Source of the DNA: Eikenella halliae
Lineage (GTDB): Bacteria > Pseudomonadota > Gammaproteobacteria > Burkholderiales > Neisseriaceae
Length of the DNA stretch: 62,347 nucleotides
Assembly: GCF_001648475.1 (NCBI RefSeq)
Contig: NZ_LXSQ01000009.1
Location: 1-62,347 of the forward strand
Direction of reading: 5' to 3'
Positions 49,684 to 57,405 of this stretch are shown here, piece after piece (positions within the stretch are counted from its first letter, which is position 1; each line of letters starts with the position of its first letter). The position numbers and the translations under genes were made by a program. The notes under the pieces were generated by a model, which saw nothing but the letters and a program-made list of their open reading frames with translations, was not told the origin of the DNA and did no database searches.

Positions 49684-49716
49684 AAACCCCGCAAACTGGG
49701 CTGGTTTGCGGGGTTT
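49684..49716 (+). terminator. Terminator after the endolysin pair
   Basis: AAACCCCGCAAAC pairs with GTTTGCGGGGTTT over a seven-base loop. Confidence 0.85.
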
Positions 49717-49753
49717 CTGTATTCAACCTTTGAGCGGAAAGATTGAAAACTGT

Positions 49754-49921
49754 ATGAATGATAAACGATTTACTTTCAAAATGCTAGGAGTATTTTTGAT
49801 GGAAGCAATGAATGTGAGTCCAAAAGAAGTGCGTAAAACCTTCTGGCACGTTGTGGGCGGCTTGATATTGCTGATTTTGGCTTTCAGGCTGCCTGAAATT
49901 TTGGCCGTATTGTTGAGGTAA
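49754..49921 (+). CDS. Small one-helix membrane protein
   Basis: 55 residues from ATG 49754, or 40 from ATG 49799, which has a better site (TAGGAG eight bases upstream). The C-terminal half (WHVVGGLILLILAFRLPEIL) is a single membrane helix. Just before Rz, it may be a second holin or antiholin. A simDUS palindrome lies inside. Confidence 0.6.
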   Translation: MNDKRFTFKMLGVFLMEAMNVSPKEVRKTFWHVVGGLILLILAFRLPEILAVLLR

Positions 49922-49927
49922 GAAACG

Positions 49928-50266
49928 ATGTGGATAGTTAAATATTGGAAACCGCTTGCCATTGCCGCCCTGCTGGCGGCGGTGATTGGCGGTGAATATT
50001 GGTATGGCAGGCAACGCTATCAGGCGGGCTACGATGCGGCCACGGCGGCCATCACTGCCAAGATGATAGAGCAGCATCAGCAGCATCAAAAGACCGCCCG
50101 GGCGGCGAGTGTGGAATATCAACAAACCAAGTCCGAACGGGACGAGAAAGTGAGAGTACAGCGTGAAGTGGTACAAAAAATTATCGAGCGGCCTGTGTAT
50201 ATTGACGATTGTACTGATGCAAGCGGGGTGTCAGTCCTCAACGCCGCCATTGCCGAACGCCGTTGA
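49928..50266 (+). CDS. Inner-membrane spanin Rz
   Basis: 112 residues. An N-terminal membrane helix (about 6-22) is followed by a charged coiled coil (KMIEQHQQHQKTARAASVEY, ERDEKVRVQREVVQKII), and the protein ends DDCTDASGVSVLNAAI. These are typical i-spanin features for outer-membrane disruption together with Rz1. Confidence 0.87.
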   Translation: MWIVKYWKPLAIAALLAAVIGGEYWYGRQRYQAGYDAATAAITAKMIEQHQQHQKTARAASVEYQQTKSERDEKVRVQREVVQKIIERPVYIDDCTDASGVSVLNAAIAERR

Positions 50267-50420
50267 GCCACCTGCCGACTTAGCTACGCCCTGTCCAAGG
50301 CTACCTGAATTATCCGGCACAACGGGCAAGGTGATGCTGCCGTGGGCGCTGGAGGTGGTGCATCTGTATAACGACTGCGCCGCCCGGCATGATGGCCTGA
50401 TAAAGGCGTGGCCGAAATAG
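50163..50420 (+). CDS. Outer-membrane spanin Rz1 lipoprotein, nested in Rz
   Basis: 85 residues from GTG 50163, in the +1 frame of Rz for its first third. The signal peptide ends in lipobox MQAGC (C23), followed by a Pro-rich mature part (QSSTPPLPNAVEPPADLATP). Its overlap with Rz is the normal two-component spanin arrangement. An intact eikDUS is at 50299-50310. Confidence 0.87.
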   Translation: MKWYKKLSSGLCILTIVLMQAGCQSSTPPLPNAVEPPADLATPCPRLPELSGTTGKVMLPWALEVVHLYNDCAARHDGLIKAWPK

Positions 50421-50423
50421 GAC

Positions 50424-50467
50424 AAGCCCGAACGGGTAAGCAATCCTTACTGGTTCGGGCTTTGTTT
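50424..50467. terminator. Bidirectional terminator after Rz1
   Basis: AAGCCCGAAC pairs with GTTCGGGCTT, with an inner GTAAG/CTTAC stem. T runs lie on the plus-strand side. It separates the lysis genes from convergent minus-strand cargo. Confidence 0.8.
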
Positions 50468-50679
50468 TATGCCTGTCCGATATGCTCCAACAGCCGCAGC
50501 CATTTGGTGTATGGCATATCGGCGTGGTTGGGTGCGCCGACAGGTGTTTCCCAACGGGATACGGCCACCCAGTTTTTTGTGCCGGTGATGTCGGCTGCCT
50601 GTTGCAGGGTGAGATTGTATTGTTCTCGCAGGGCTTTGAGGTTGGCTGGCGTGTAGCCCAACTCGGGATTGTCAATCAT
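50467..50679 (-). CDS. Small XRE-type HTH regulator
   Basis: 70 residues. TPANLKALREQYNLTLQQAA, then DITGTKNWVAVSRWETP, is a Cro/CI-type HTH. GAPNHADMPYTKWLRLLEHI forms the C-terminal helix. It may regulate the adjacent minus-strand cargo genes. Confidence 0.75.
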   Translation of the reverse strand: MIDNPELGYTPANLKALREQYNLTLQQAADITGTKNWVAVSRWETPVGAPNHADMPYTKWLRLLEHIGQA

Positions 50680-50690
50680 GCGATTACCTG

Positions 50691-51212
50691 TTATTTGGAT
50701 TGGTACGGCGATTTGTACAAGCGCATATCAAATGCCATCTGCTCCTCTAAGCTGGCGGGGCGTTTGAAATTAAGCATCTCTGGGTCATCTATTTTGTCCA
50801 TCAACTCAGCTACGCTAGGGTTGTTGATGGGCATTTCGCGGCGCTGGGTAATCAGTCCAAGCGCTTTAAGCGGATTGTGCGTGGCATACCGCGCCACATT
50901 GCTTGGGATTTGTGCCTTATCCTTGTAGATGACTAGGAGTAAGTCCGCAATCCACTCAATGGCTTTTAACCGCACCGCTTTTATTGGCTCGCTACCCGTC
51001 AAATGGGCTGGGATTAGCGCGAAAACTTCAGTGGGTGCCACTACTGCCACCTCCGCGCCCGATTGATGTAGCTCAGCCAACACCCTACTGGCTTCAGTTG
51101 CCGCATCCTGCGGGGTTAGGCCGCAACGCACACCGCGCTTGGTGTCGTTTTCGGAAAACAGGTCGTAAATATAACCTTTTCCGCGTTGCTCAATAATCAT
51201 GGTTGTTTTCAT
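50691..51212 (-). CDS. Cargo protein of unknown function
   Basis: 173 residues with TTGGAG before ATG 51212. The first half looks like an alpha/beta domain (MIIEQRGKGYIYDLFSEND, CGLTPQDAATEASRVLAELH, EVAVVAPTEVFALIPAHL). The second half is helical and charged (MINN-type loop, LEEQMAFDMRLYKSPY). No family was recognised. It lies near the integrase, a common site for lysogeny-expressed genes. Confidence 0.62.
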   Translation of the reverse strand: MKTTMIIEQRGKGYIYDLFSENDTKRGVRCGLTPQDAATEASRVLAELHQSGAEVAVVAPTEVFALIPAHLTGSEPIKAVRLKAIEWIADLLLVIYKDKAQIPSNVARYATHNPLKALGLITQRREMPINNPSVAELMDKIDDPEMLNFKRPASLEEQMAFDMRLYKSPYQSK

Positions 51213-51287
51213 TTTTTACTCCAAAATGACAAGTTACCGCCGTTCCCCGGCGGTATGGGTTGCCGCCCATTTGGGCGGCGCGTGAAT

Positions 51288-51647
51288 TTAGGCGATGATG
51301 ATATTTTGCAATGCTTCTTTGTGCCAGTTGCCGTTAAAGCCTTTTAGCCTATCTATGTAGTGTTTGGCATCGGTATGGGCAAAAAACGCATCGAATTGGT
51401 TTTGGATTTTAGCCGTCCAGCCATCAAGGGCTGACTCCATGCGGGGGTCGGTGGTATCTACGCCTTGAGGTAATTTCAGCCCGTAAAGGTTATCCGCATC
51501 AAGCCAAAAAGCCGTAACGGAATCCAAGATATCATTAGCCCAAGCCACTTGTTTTTCTGAGCCTGACAATACTGCCGGGCGGTTAATGCTAATCGGCAAC
51601 ATAGCGAATCGGTTATTGCTGCCAAAATCGCGAATTTCGTATTTCAT
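51288..51647 (-). CDS. Cargo protein with GSEKQVAWA motif
   Basis: 119 residues; AAAGGAT upstream of ATG 51647. The motif LSGSEKQVAWANDILD recurs, in my memory, in several uncharacterised bacterial and phage proteins. The C-terminus (HYIDRLKGFNGNWHKEALQN) is helical. It is cotranscribed with, or adjacent to, the 173-residue gene, with a GC-rich hairpin region between them. The function is unknown. Confidence 0.62.
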   Translation of the reverse strand: MKYEIRDFGSNNRFAMLPISINRPAVLSGSEKQVAWANDILDSVTAFWLDADNLYGLKLPQGVDTTDPRMESALDGWTAKIQNQFDAFFAHTDAKHYIDRLKGFNGNWHKEALQNIIIA

Positions 51648-51838
51648 TTTTTTATCCTTTACTTGGTTAGTCCAAATCGCTCCCTGATTTGGTAGGGTGG
51701 CTGGCCTTGTTGCCTGTCCATGTGTGTATTATGTATCTTTTAAGGATACATTGCAAGCGTTATTTTGAGATTTTATAGTTAATTTGTGTAAATGATACGC
51801 CACCGGCTCCACCGGTGGCTTTGCTTTGGGTGTGCGAA

Positions 51839-52507
51839 ATGATTAAGCAAGAATTTGCCGGCGCAACGCTCTACTTGGGCGATTGCGCCGGCCTTTTGCC
51901 GGCGGTATTGGCTGAAAACAAGGTGGACGCGCTGATTTCCGACCCGCCATATGAGCTTTCTGCCGCCGGTGGCGGAATCGGCAGACAACGGCAATACATG
52001 GCCGACATCGACCGGCATTTGGACGGCGGTTTTGATGTAGGCTTGCTCGGACAATTTGAAAACTGGTTTGTGTTTTGCACCAAGGCGCAGCTGGTGGATT
52101 TGTTCGCGCAGGCGGAAAGACAAAATTTGCGCTGGCAGCTGCTCACCTGGAACAAGAAAAATCCTACCCCGCTTACTTGTAACAACTACCTGCCGGACAC
52201 GGAATACATGGTGCACGCCTTTAAAAAACACGTTTGGGAGAGCAAAACCCGTTTTGTGGTGGGCAACGTGGAGAAAAATCCCTTTGACCATCCCACAGTA
52301 AAGCCGCTGTATGTGATGTACAAGGCCATTGCCAGCGCATCCGCGCCGGGCGATTTGGTGCTTGACCCGTTTATGGGCACAGGCAGCACTGGCGTAGCAG
52401 CTTTGCAGCGCGGTCGGCGCTTTATCGGTATCGAGCGCGAGCCGAAATATTTTGATATTGCCTGCCAGCGCATCGAGCACGCGTTGGCGCAAGGGCAGTT
52501 GTTTTGA
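51839..52507 (+). CDS. Adenine (N6) or N4 DNA methyltransferase, beta class
   Basis: 222 residues from ATG 51839. Catalytic DPPY at 35-38 precedes the SAM-binding FMGTGSTG near residue 180, the order of beta-class amino-methyltransferases. KFIGIE-like RRFIGIEREPKYFDIACQRI closes the domain. No restriction endonuclease is adjacent, so it is an orphan phage enzyme. A GCCACCGG/CCGGTGGC hairpin lies just upstream (51799-51819). Confidence 0.88.
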   Translation: MIKQEFAGATLYLGDCAGLLPAVLAENKVDALISDPPYELSAAGGGIGRQRQYMADIDRHLDGGFDVGLLGQFENWFVFCTKAQLVDLFAQAERQNLRWQLLTWNKKNPTPLTCNNYLPDTEYMVHAFKKHVWESKTRFVVGNVEKNPFDHPTVKPLYVMYKAIASASAPGDLVLDPFMGTGSTGVAALQRGRRFIGIEREPKYFDIACQRIEHALAQGQLF

Positions 52508-52511
52508 TTTC

Positions 52512-52540
52512 AGGCTACCTGAAAAAAGGCTACCTGAAAA
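52512..52540. repeat. Tandem direct DUS pair
   Basis: AGGCTACCTGAA occurs twice in direct orientation, at 52512-52523 and 52528-52539, between the convergent methyltransferase and integrase genes. Unlike most pairs here it cannot form a hairpin. Confidence 0.8.
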
Positions 52541-53692
52541 TTATGGCTTGACCGCCGCGCAGGCATTGGCGATGGCCTCGGCAAAGTCCAGCCTGTCGCC
52601 CCGACGCCGCAGATTGACGTAGCGCTGTAGGCTGCTCCAGCTGTCGTGCAGGGTGGTGCGCTGGATTTGCGGGATGGTGGCGCCGTCTTCTGCCAGCCGC
52701 GTTGCACCTTCGTGGCGCAGGTCGTGGAAGCGCAAATCTCGGATGTCCAGCACTTTGCAGGCGCGGGTGAATTGGGCGCTGATGGTGGTGGCTTTGAGCG
52801 GCACAAGGCTGCCCGGGCGTCCGCCGAGTCGCGCCATGCCACGCTGCACGTTATCTTGCAGCAGCTCGTCGATTACCTGCAGCGCCGCCGGGCTGATAAC
52901 AAATGATTTATCGTTGCCCCGGCTGCCGTCTGGGTGTTTTACATCGTGGATCAGCCATTCGCCGTGCTCACGGTCAAAATCGGCCAGCATCATGCGGCAT
53001 ATCTCATCTTGCCGGCGGCAGGTGTAAATTGCCAGCCACATAATCAGGTGCATGGGTACGGCGGTTGTTTTCCGCCCGGCATACGCCTGATAAAAATGGT
53101 TGGTTAGGCTCTGCAACTCTTCGCTGCTCGGTAGGCGGTTGCGGATGGTAGGGCGGTCAACTATCCTCCCCCTTTCCAGCCCCTCGAGGGCAAAATCAAT
53201 CTCTTGCCAGCTAACCTTTAGATTCCAAACATAAAATGCGTGTTTGATTACCACGCGGATATACTGTATATCCTGCAAAATAGTGGGCGGTTTTACCGGC
53301 TTTAATCCTAATTCCGGCAGGCCGTTTCGGCGCTGTTGGGCGAATAAGGCCACCTGATCGCGCGTAATTTTATCCAGCGGCAGCGCGGCAATCCGAAAGC
53401 CGCGCAGAAACAACAGCCCCTGTTTTTTGCTGCGACCAACTGCCGGCAGCTCGGCTAGGTAGCTATCGATGGCGGCGGCAAGGGTTGGCATCCGCATTTT
53501 TTGGATGCCAAATATCAAATCCGGGTTTGCCTCAATCTCCGCTTCGCGCCGCTTGAGCCATTCGGCGGCTAGTGCTTTTTTGGTAAATGTTTTAGACTCG
53601 TTATAAGCGGGCACACCCGCCTTTTTTATGCGGACTTGCGCCCGATACACCACTGCCCCGCTGGGGTTTGTGCGCTTTGTGATCGTTCCCAT
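52541..53692 (-). CDS. Tyrosine integrase
   Basis: A 383-residue site-specific recombinase with an N-terminal arm-binding region, a core-binding SAM-like domain (about 70-175) and a catalytic domain. R227 lies in CRRQDE, K252 in HDVKHPDGS, H323 and R326 in HDLRHEG, H349 in LHDSW, and nucleophile Y358 in RYVNL. It lies 91 bp from dusA on the opposite strand, the usual layout of dusA-targeting integrases. Confidence 0.93.
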   Translation of the reverse strand: MGTITKRTNPSGAVVYRAQVRIKKAGVPAYNESKTFTKKALAAEWLKRREAEIEANPDLIFGIQKMRMPTLAAAIDSYLAELPAVGRSKKQGLLFLRGFRIAALPLDKITRDQVALFAQQRRNGLPELGLKPVKPPTILQDIQYIRVVIKHAFYVWNLKVSWQEIDFALEGLERGRIVDRPTIRNRLPSSEELQSLTNHFYQAYAGRKTTAVPMHLIMWLAIYTCRRQDEICRMMLADFDREHGEWLIHDVKHPDGSRGNDKSFVISPAALQVIDELLQDNVQRGMARLGGRPGSLVPLKATTISAQFTRACKVLDIRDLRFHDLRHEGATRLAEDGATIPQIQRTTLHDSWSSLQRYVNLRRRGDRLDFAEAIANACAAVKP

Positions 53693-53741
53693 ATTTGCAC
53701 CATCGGCGAGAAATTAAAAAATGGTGCATTTATGGTACAAC

Positions 53742-53799
53742 AAATAATCCGAAATAAGCAAAAATAAACCGAAATAATCCGAAATGATACAAACCGAAA
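53742..53799. promoter_or_regulatory. Direct repeats beside attR, candidate integrase arm sites
   Basis: AAATAATCCGAAAT occurs at 53742-53755 and 53772-53785, and the shorter ACCGAAA at 53768-53774 and 53793-53799. They lie between int and the junction core, where arm-type or excisionase sites are expected. The second copy overlaps the dusA ATG. Confidence 0.6.
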
Positions 53800-54824
53800 A
53801 TCTAGAAAAAGCAAATACAAACAAGCAAGATGCTGATTATATTGGCACACGCCGTCTTGCAGTAGCCCCGATGCTGGACTGGACAGACCGGCATTATCGC
53901 TACATGGCACGCCAAATCAGCCGCCATGCCTGGCTCTACACCGAAATGATCCACGCCGGCGCCATCATCCATGGCCAGGCCGAGCGTTTTTTAGGCAAAG
54001 ACGAAAGCGAAAACCCGGTTGCCCTGCAGCTGGGCGGCAGCACCCCGGCCGATTTGGCCAAGGCCGCCGCCATCGCGGCAGGCTGGGGCTATGACGAAAT
54101 CAACCTCAACTGCGGCTGCCCCAGCCCGCGCGTGCAAAAAGGCGCGTTCGGCGCCTGCTTGATGAACGAAGTGGATTTGGTGGCCGATTGCCTCAACGCC
54201 ATGCAGGAAGCCGCGCCCGATTGCGCCGTAACCGTGAAACACCGTATCGGCATCGACCGCCAAACCGAATACCAAACCGTATGCGATTTCGTGGGCACGC
54301 TCGCCGACAAAACCGCCTGCCGCACCTATATCGTTCACGCCCGCAATGCCTGGCTGGAGGGCCTTTCGCCCAAAGAAAACCGCGATGTGCCGCCCTTGAA
54401 ATACGACTATGTTTACCGCCTCAAGCAGGATTTCCCCCGGCTGGAAGTCATCATCAACGGCGGCATCAAAACCAATGCCGAAATTGCCGAACACCTGCAA
54501 CACGTTGACGGCGTGATGATTGGCCGCGAGGCCTATCACAACCCCATGCTGATGCAATCGTGGGACAGGCTGTTTTACGGCGAAAGGCTGCCTGAAACCG
54601 ATTTCGACACCCTGATTCCCGCGCTCTACCGCTATATGCAGCGCTCGCTCGCCGCCGACCCCGGCCTCACCATCCGCCACATGCTGCGCCACTACCTCGG
54701 CCTGCTGCACGGCCGCAACCATGCCCGGGTGTGGCGGCAGATGCTCTCTGATGCCAGCCTGCTGCAAAGCAACCGCCCCGAATTGATTTTGGAAGCATGG
54801 GAGAAAGTTTCCGCCGGGGTTTAA
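53784..54824 (+). CDS. dusA: tRNA-dihydrouridine synthase A, 5' end supplied by the prophage
   Basis: 346 residues. A flavoenzyme that reduces uridines in the tRNA D-loop. VAPMLDWTDRHYRY and the NCGCPSPRVQKGAFGACLM motif (catalytic C112), KHRIG and INGGI are all present. The first 22 residues (MIQTENLEKANTNKQDADYI onward) differ from the original start left at 15000 and come from the phage side of the junction. ATG 53784 has no ribosome site and an in-frame stop lies nine bases upstream, so expression may be altered in the lysogen. A simDUS lies near 54588. Confidence 0.93.
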   Translation: MIQTENLEKANTNKQDADYIGTRRLAVAPMLDWTDRHYRYMARQISRHAWLYTEMIHAGAIIHGQAERFLGKDESENPVALQLGGSTPADLAKAAAIAAGWGYDEINLNCGCPSPRVQKGAFGACLMNEVDLVADCLNAMQEAAPDCAVTVKHRIGIDRQTEYQTVCDFVGTLADKTACRTYIVHARNAWLEGLSPKENRDVPPLKYDYVYRLKQDFPRLEVIINGGIKTNAEIAEHLQHVDGVMIGREAYHNPMLMQSWDRLFYGERLPETDFDTLIPALYRYMQRSLAADPGLTIRHMLRHYLGLLHGRNHARVWRQMLSDASLLQSNRPELILEAWEKVSAGV

Positions 54825-54837
54825 CTGCATAAACAAA

Positions 54838-54897
54838 GGCTACCTGAAAACGTAGCGAAGCGAAGTTTCTGCGAAGCTAAAGTTTCAGGTAGCCTTT
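54838..54897. terminator. Inverted DUS pair after dusA
   Basis: AGGCTACCTGAAAAC and GTTTCAGGTAGCCTTTT, with a 35-base loop. The loop is a piece of the composite repeat (GTTTCTGCGAAGCTAAAG). Confidence 0.65.
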
Positions 54898-54898
54898 T

Positions 54899-55209
54899 GC
54901 TTGGGCGCGTGTTTGAGTAGCGGCATGATTCGGGACAGTATGGCCGGGCTGCCGGTGCAGGCTACCTGAAAACCCTATATAGCAATGTGGCCTCCGACGG
55001 AAGCCGCGTTTTAACTGCGTGGCAGCGGCACTTCACTGTGCGGAAAATCTGCTGCGTTTTTGATTTCGTAGAAACTACGTTAGCTGTGCAGAAATTCCGC
55101 TTCGCTCCGTTTTAGCTTCGCAGAAACTCAGCCTTGGCTTCGCCAAGACATCGCTTTAACTTCGTTGAAGCTTACGCTTTCAGGTAGCCTTTTGGGCGCG
55201 AAGCATTGC
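54899..55209. other. Repeat-rich gap between dusA and yccS
   Basis: 311 bp without a gene. It has a DUS near 54959-54970 and degenerate AACTTCG/GAAGC modules between 55010 and 55110, and ends in the composite repeat copy A. Confidence 0.6.
55110..55190 (+). repeat. DUS-anchored composite repeat (copy A)
   Basis: The order of blocks is TTTTAGCTTCGCAGAAACTC, AGCCTTGGCTTCGCCAAGAC, ATCGCTTTAACTTCGTTGAA, then GCTTACGCTTTCAGGTAGCC. It contains several short inverted repeats. Parts recur at 9347, 57613, 60957, 61093 and 4419. Confidence 0.7.
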
Positions 55210-57405
55210 CTAACCGCTGGTGTCCGCTGCGGTTGCCTGCCGCGTTTCGGTTTGGGTGCCATCCGCGTCTTGCAAGGCTTGGTAGGCGGGGAGCAGGAGT
55301 TTGATGATCAGGGTGAGCTGCTGCCAGAGGGTGTGGGCGTGGGGGCTGGCGCTGCTGTCGGGGCGCAGGGCGGTGAGTTGTTGGCGCAGGGCGCTGTAGG
55401 CTACCTGAAATTCGGCTTCGGCCAGGCCGGGCAGTTGTTCGAGCAGGCGGGCGGTTTCATTAGCGGCCCGGGCGAAGGCGGCTTTGAAATCGGGTTCGAT
55501 TTGGCCGGGGCTGAGGCGGCTGCGGTAGGCGCCGAGGGCGGAGATATAGCCGTTGACGGCGTAAACGGTTTTGAGCAGGGTGAAGCCGCCGGGCAGTTGG
55601 GCGGCGTATTTTTTCGGCTCGCCGGACATGTCGGAAAGGGTGCTGCTCAGTTGGGCGGCGCGTTCGTGGGCGCGGCGGCGTTCGACGCGGTAGGCGGCAT
55701 CGTCGCAATGGCCGCCGTATTGAAGCTGGCCGGTGATGCTTTTCAGGTAGCCTGCGTTGCCGGCGAGGGCGCGTTGGGCGGTGCGGGCGAGGGAGAGATA
55801 GCGCCAGTCGGGCCAGAGCATGGATACGGCCCACCAGGCCAGCGCGCAGCCGACGATGGTGTCGAGCAGCCGCCAGGGCAGGGCGTCGGTGCCGTGCAGG
55901 CCGGCGATGTTGAGGTTGGTGAGGGCTTGGATGGTGATGAAGAAGGTGGAGTAGCTGTATTTGTTGGTGCGGAAGAAGAAAAACAGGGTGCCGGAGGCGG
56001 CCACTACGGCCAGCTGGGTGGCGAGCGATGGGGTGAAATAGGGCAGCAGCGAGCCGACGGCTACGCCGGCCAGCGTGCCGACCACGCGCTGGATAAGGCG
56101 GCTTTTGGTGGCGGAATAGTTGGGCTGGCACACGAATACGGCGGTGAGCAGCACCCAGTAGCCCATGGGCAGCTTGAGGCTTTCCACTAAGGCGATGCAG
56201 AAGAACACCACAATGGAAAGCCGCACGGCGTGGCGGAATACGCCGGATTCGAAGCTGAGGTGGCGGCGTAGGGCGGCCAGCCGGTTTGCCCAGCCGTCGG
56301 CATCTTCGCGCACGATGCGGGTTTGCTCGCTGGCTTCGGTGTAGTCCGCTTGCTCGCCGGCCAGGTGGGTGAGCTGGTAGTTGATGCCGTAGAGGTTGTC
56401 GATGAGACGGCGCAGGCTGCGCGGGCTTTTATCGGCTTGGGTAGATTGGTGGTGCTGGAGCGAGCGGCGGATGCCTGCGGCTAGTTTGTCCAGCTTGGCA
56501 TTGTCTGGCGCCGTGCTGCCACGTTGCAGGCTGTGCGCCACGTCGCGGCAGGCCTGTGCCTGCCATTCGATCAGCCGCTGGATGCGGAAGATGAGGTCGC
56601 TGTGGCTGAGCTCGGCCACAAAACGGCGGTATTCGCCGATGTAGCTAGAGCTGGCGCGCTCGTGGATGTCTTGCGCGGCAAAGTAGTAGTGCAGCATACG
56701 GGCGGTGCGCGGGTGGCGGTGCTGGCCGCGCATGCGGTAAAACAAGGCGCTGCGCACTTGGTTGAAGGCGGCGATTACTTTGCCGTTTTGCATGGCCAGC
56801 GCGATTTGCCGCTGCTCGAGCTGGTCGGTGTCGTCGGGGTCGAAAAATTGGGCTTTGATGTCGAGATAGCCCGCGAGCTCGGTATAGGCGGCGGCCATGC
56901 TGTCTTGCACGGGGCGGTGCGGCAGGATGAGGTGCAGCAGCAGGGTGTTGCCACTGTAGAGCAGTGTGCCGCACAAAATCAGCAGGGTGTTGGCATACCA
57001 AACCATGCTGTGGTTGATGGTGAGGATGGTATAGAGCGCCACCACCAGCGTGCCGAAGGAGACGGTGCGGTAGCGCAGGCTGATGGCGCCGGACAGGGTA
57101 AACACGAAAGTGAGCAGCGTCATCGCGGGCAGAAACAGCAGCGGCCGGCCGAACGTAAACTGCACGGTGAGCGAGGAAACGCTGAAGGCGGCAATGGTGG
57201 AGAGCAGGTTTTGGATGCGGCCGGTAAGGCGGTTGTCCAAATCCACCAAGCCGCCGGCAATCACGCCGAGCACCAGCGGCATACACATCAGCGGCTTCTG
57301 CCAATACCACACGGCCAGCACGGCCATGCACATGCTAACCAGCATCGGCAGCGCGGCCAGCACGCGCGCGGAAAGCCATTTGAGCCGGGATGGGATAAGG
57401 GGCAT
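55210..57405 (-). CDS. yccS: YccS/FUSC-family inner-membrane protein
   Basis: 731 residues. Two blocks of about five to six membrane helices (N-terminal from ALPMLVSMCMAVLAVWYWQK, and a second from LSIVVFFCIALVESLKLPMG) are each followed by a cytoplasmic region, as in YccS/YhfK and FUSC proteins. Family members resemble aromatic-acid efflux pumps, and the substrate here is unknown. It stands alone on the minus strand. Confidence 0.82.
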   Translation of the reverse strand: MPLIPSRLKWLSARVLAALPMLVSMCMAVLAVWYWQKPLMCMPLVLGVIAGGLVDLDNRLTGRIQNLLSTIAAFSVSSLTVQFTFGRPLLFLPAMTLLTFVFTLSGAISLRYRTVSFGTLVVALYTILTINHSMVWYANTLLILCGTLLYSGNTLLLHLILPHRPVQDSMAAAYTELAGYLDIKAQFFDPDDTDQLEQRQIALAMQNGKVIAAFNQVRSALFYRMRGQHRHPRTARMLHYYFAAQDIHERASSSYIGEYRRFVAELSHSDLIFRIQRLIEWQAQACRDVAHSLQRGSTAPDNAKLDKLAAGIRRSLQHHQSTQADKSPRSLRRLIDNLYGINYQLTHLAGEQADYTEASEQTRIVREDADGWANRLAALRRHLSFESGVFRHAVRLSIVVFFCIALVESLKLPMGYWVLLTAVFVCQPNYSATKSRLIQRVVGTLAGVAVGSLLPYFTPSLATQLAVVAASGTLFFFFRTNKYSYSTFFITIQALTNLNIAGLHGTDALPWRLLDTIVGCALAWWAVSMLWPDWRYLSLARTAQRALAGNAGYLKSITGQLQYGGHCDDAAYRVERRRAHERAAQLSSTLSDMSGEPKKYAAQLPGGFTLLKTVYAVNGYISALGAYRSRLSPGQIEPDFKAAFARAANETARLLEQLPGLAEAEFQVAYSALRQQLTALRPDSSASPHAHTLWQQLTLIIKLLLPAYQALQDADGTQTETRQATAADTSG

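Larger units (their letters stand above)
15045..53879. mobile_element. Prophage in dusA, lambda-like head with Mu-like tail
   Basis: About 38.8 kb bounded by dusA fragments. It contains an integrase at the right end, a CI/Cro-type switch, primase-helicase, terminase, portal, capsid, contractile tail, baseplate, fibre and lysis genes. No structural gene is visibly broken, so it could be inducible. A Mu-type transposase is absent; integration is by tyrosine recombinase. dusA is a known target for a family of phage and island integrases. Exact ends are uncertain by a few bases because the shared core is short and imperfect. Confidence 0.88.

Noticed and set aside
15045..53879. Mu-type transposable phage
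   Set aside because: The tail is Mu-like, but no MuA/MuB transposase is present and a tyrosine integrase with dusA junctions is.
15045..53879. Tailocin (headless) interpretation
   Set aside because: Terminase, portal and capsid genes are all intact, so a full phage is more likely despite the PrtN-like gene.
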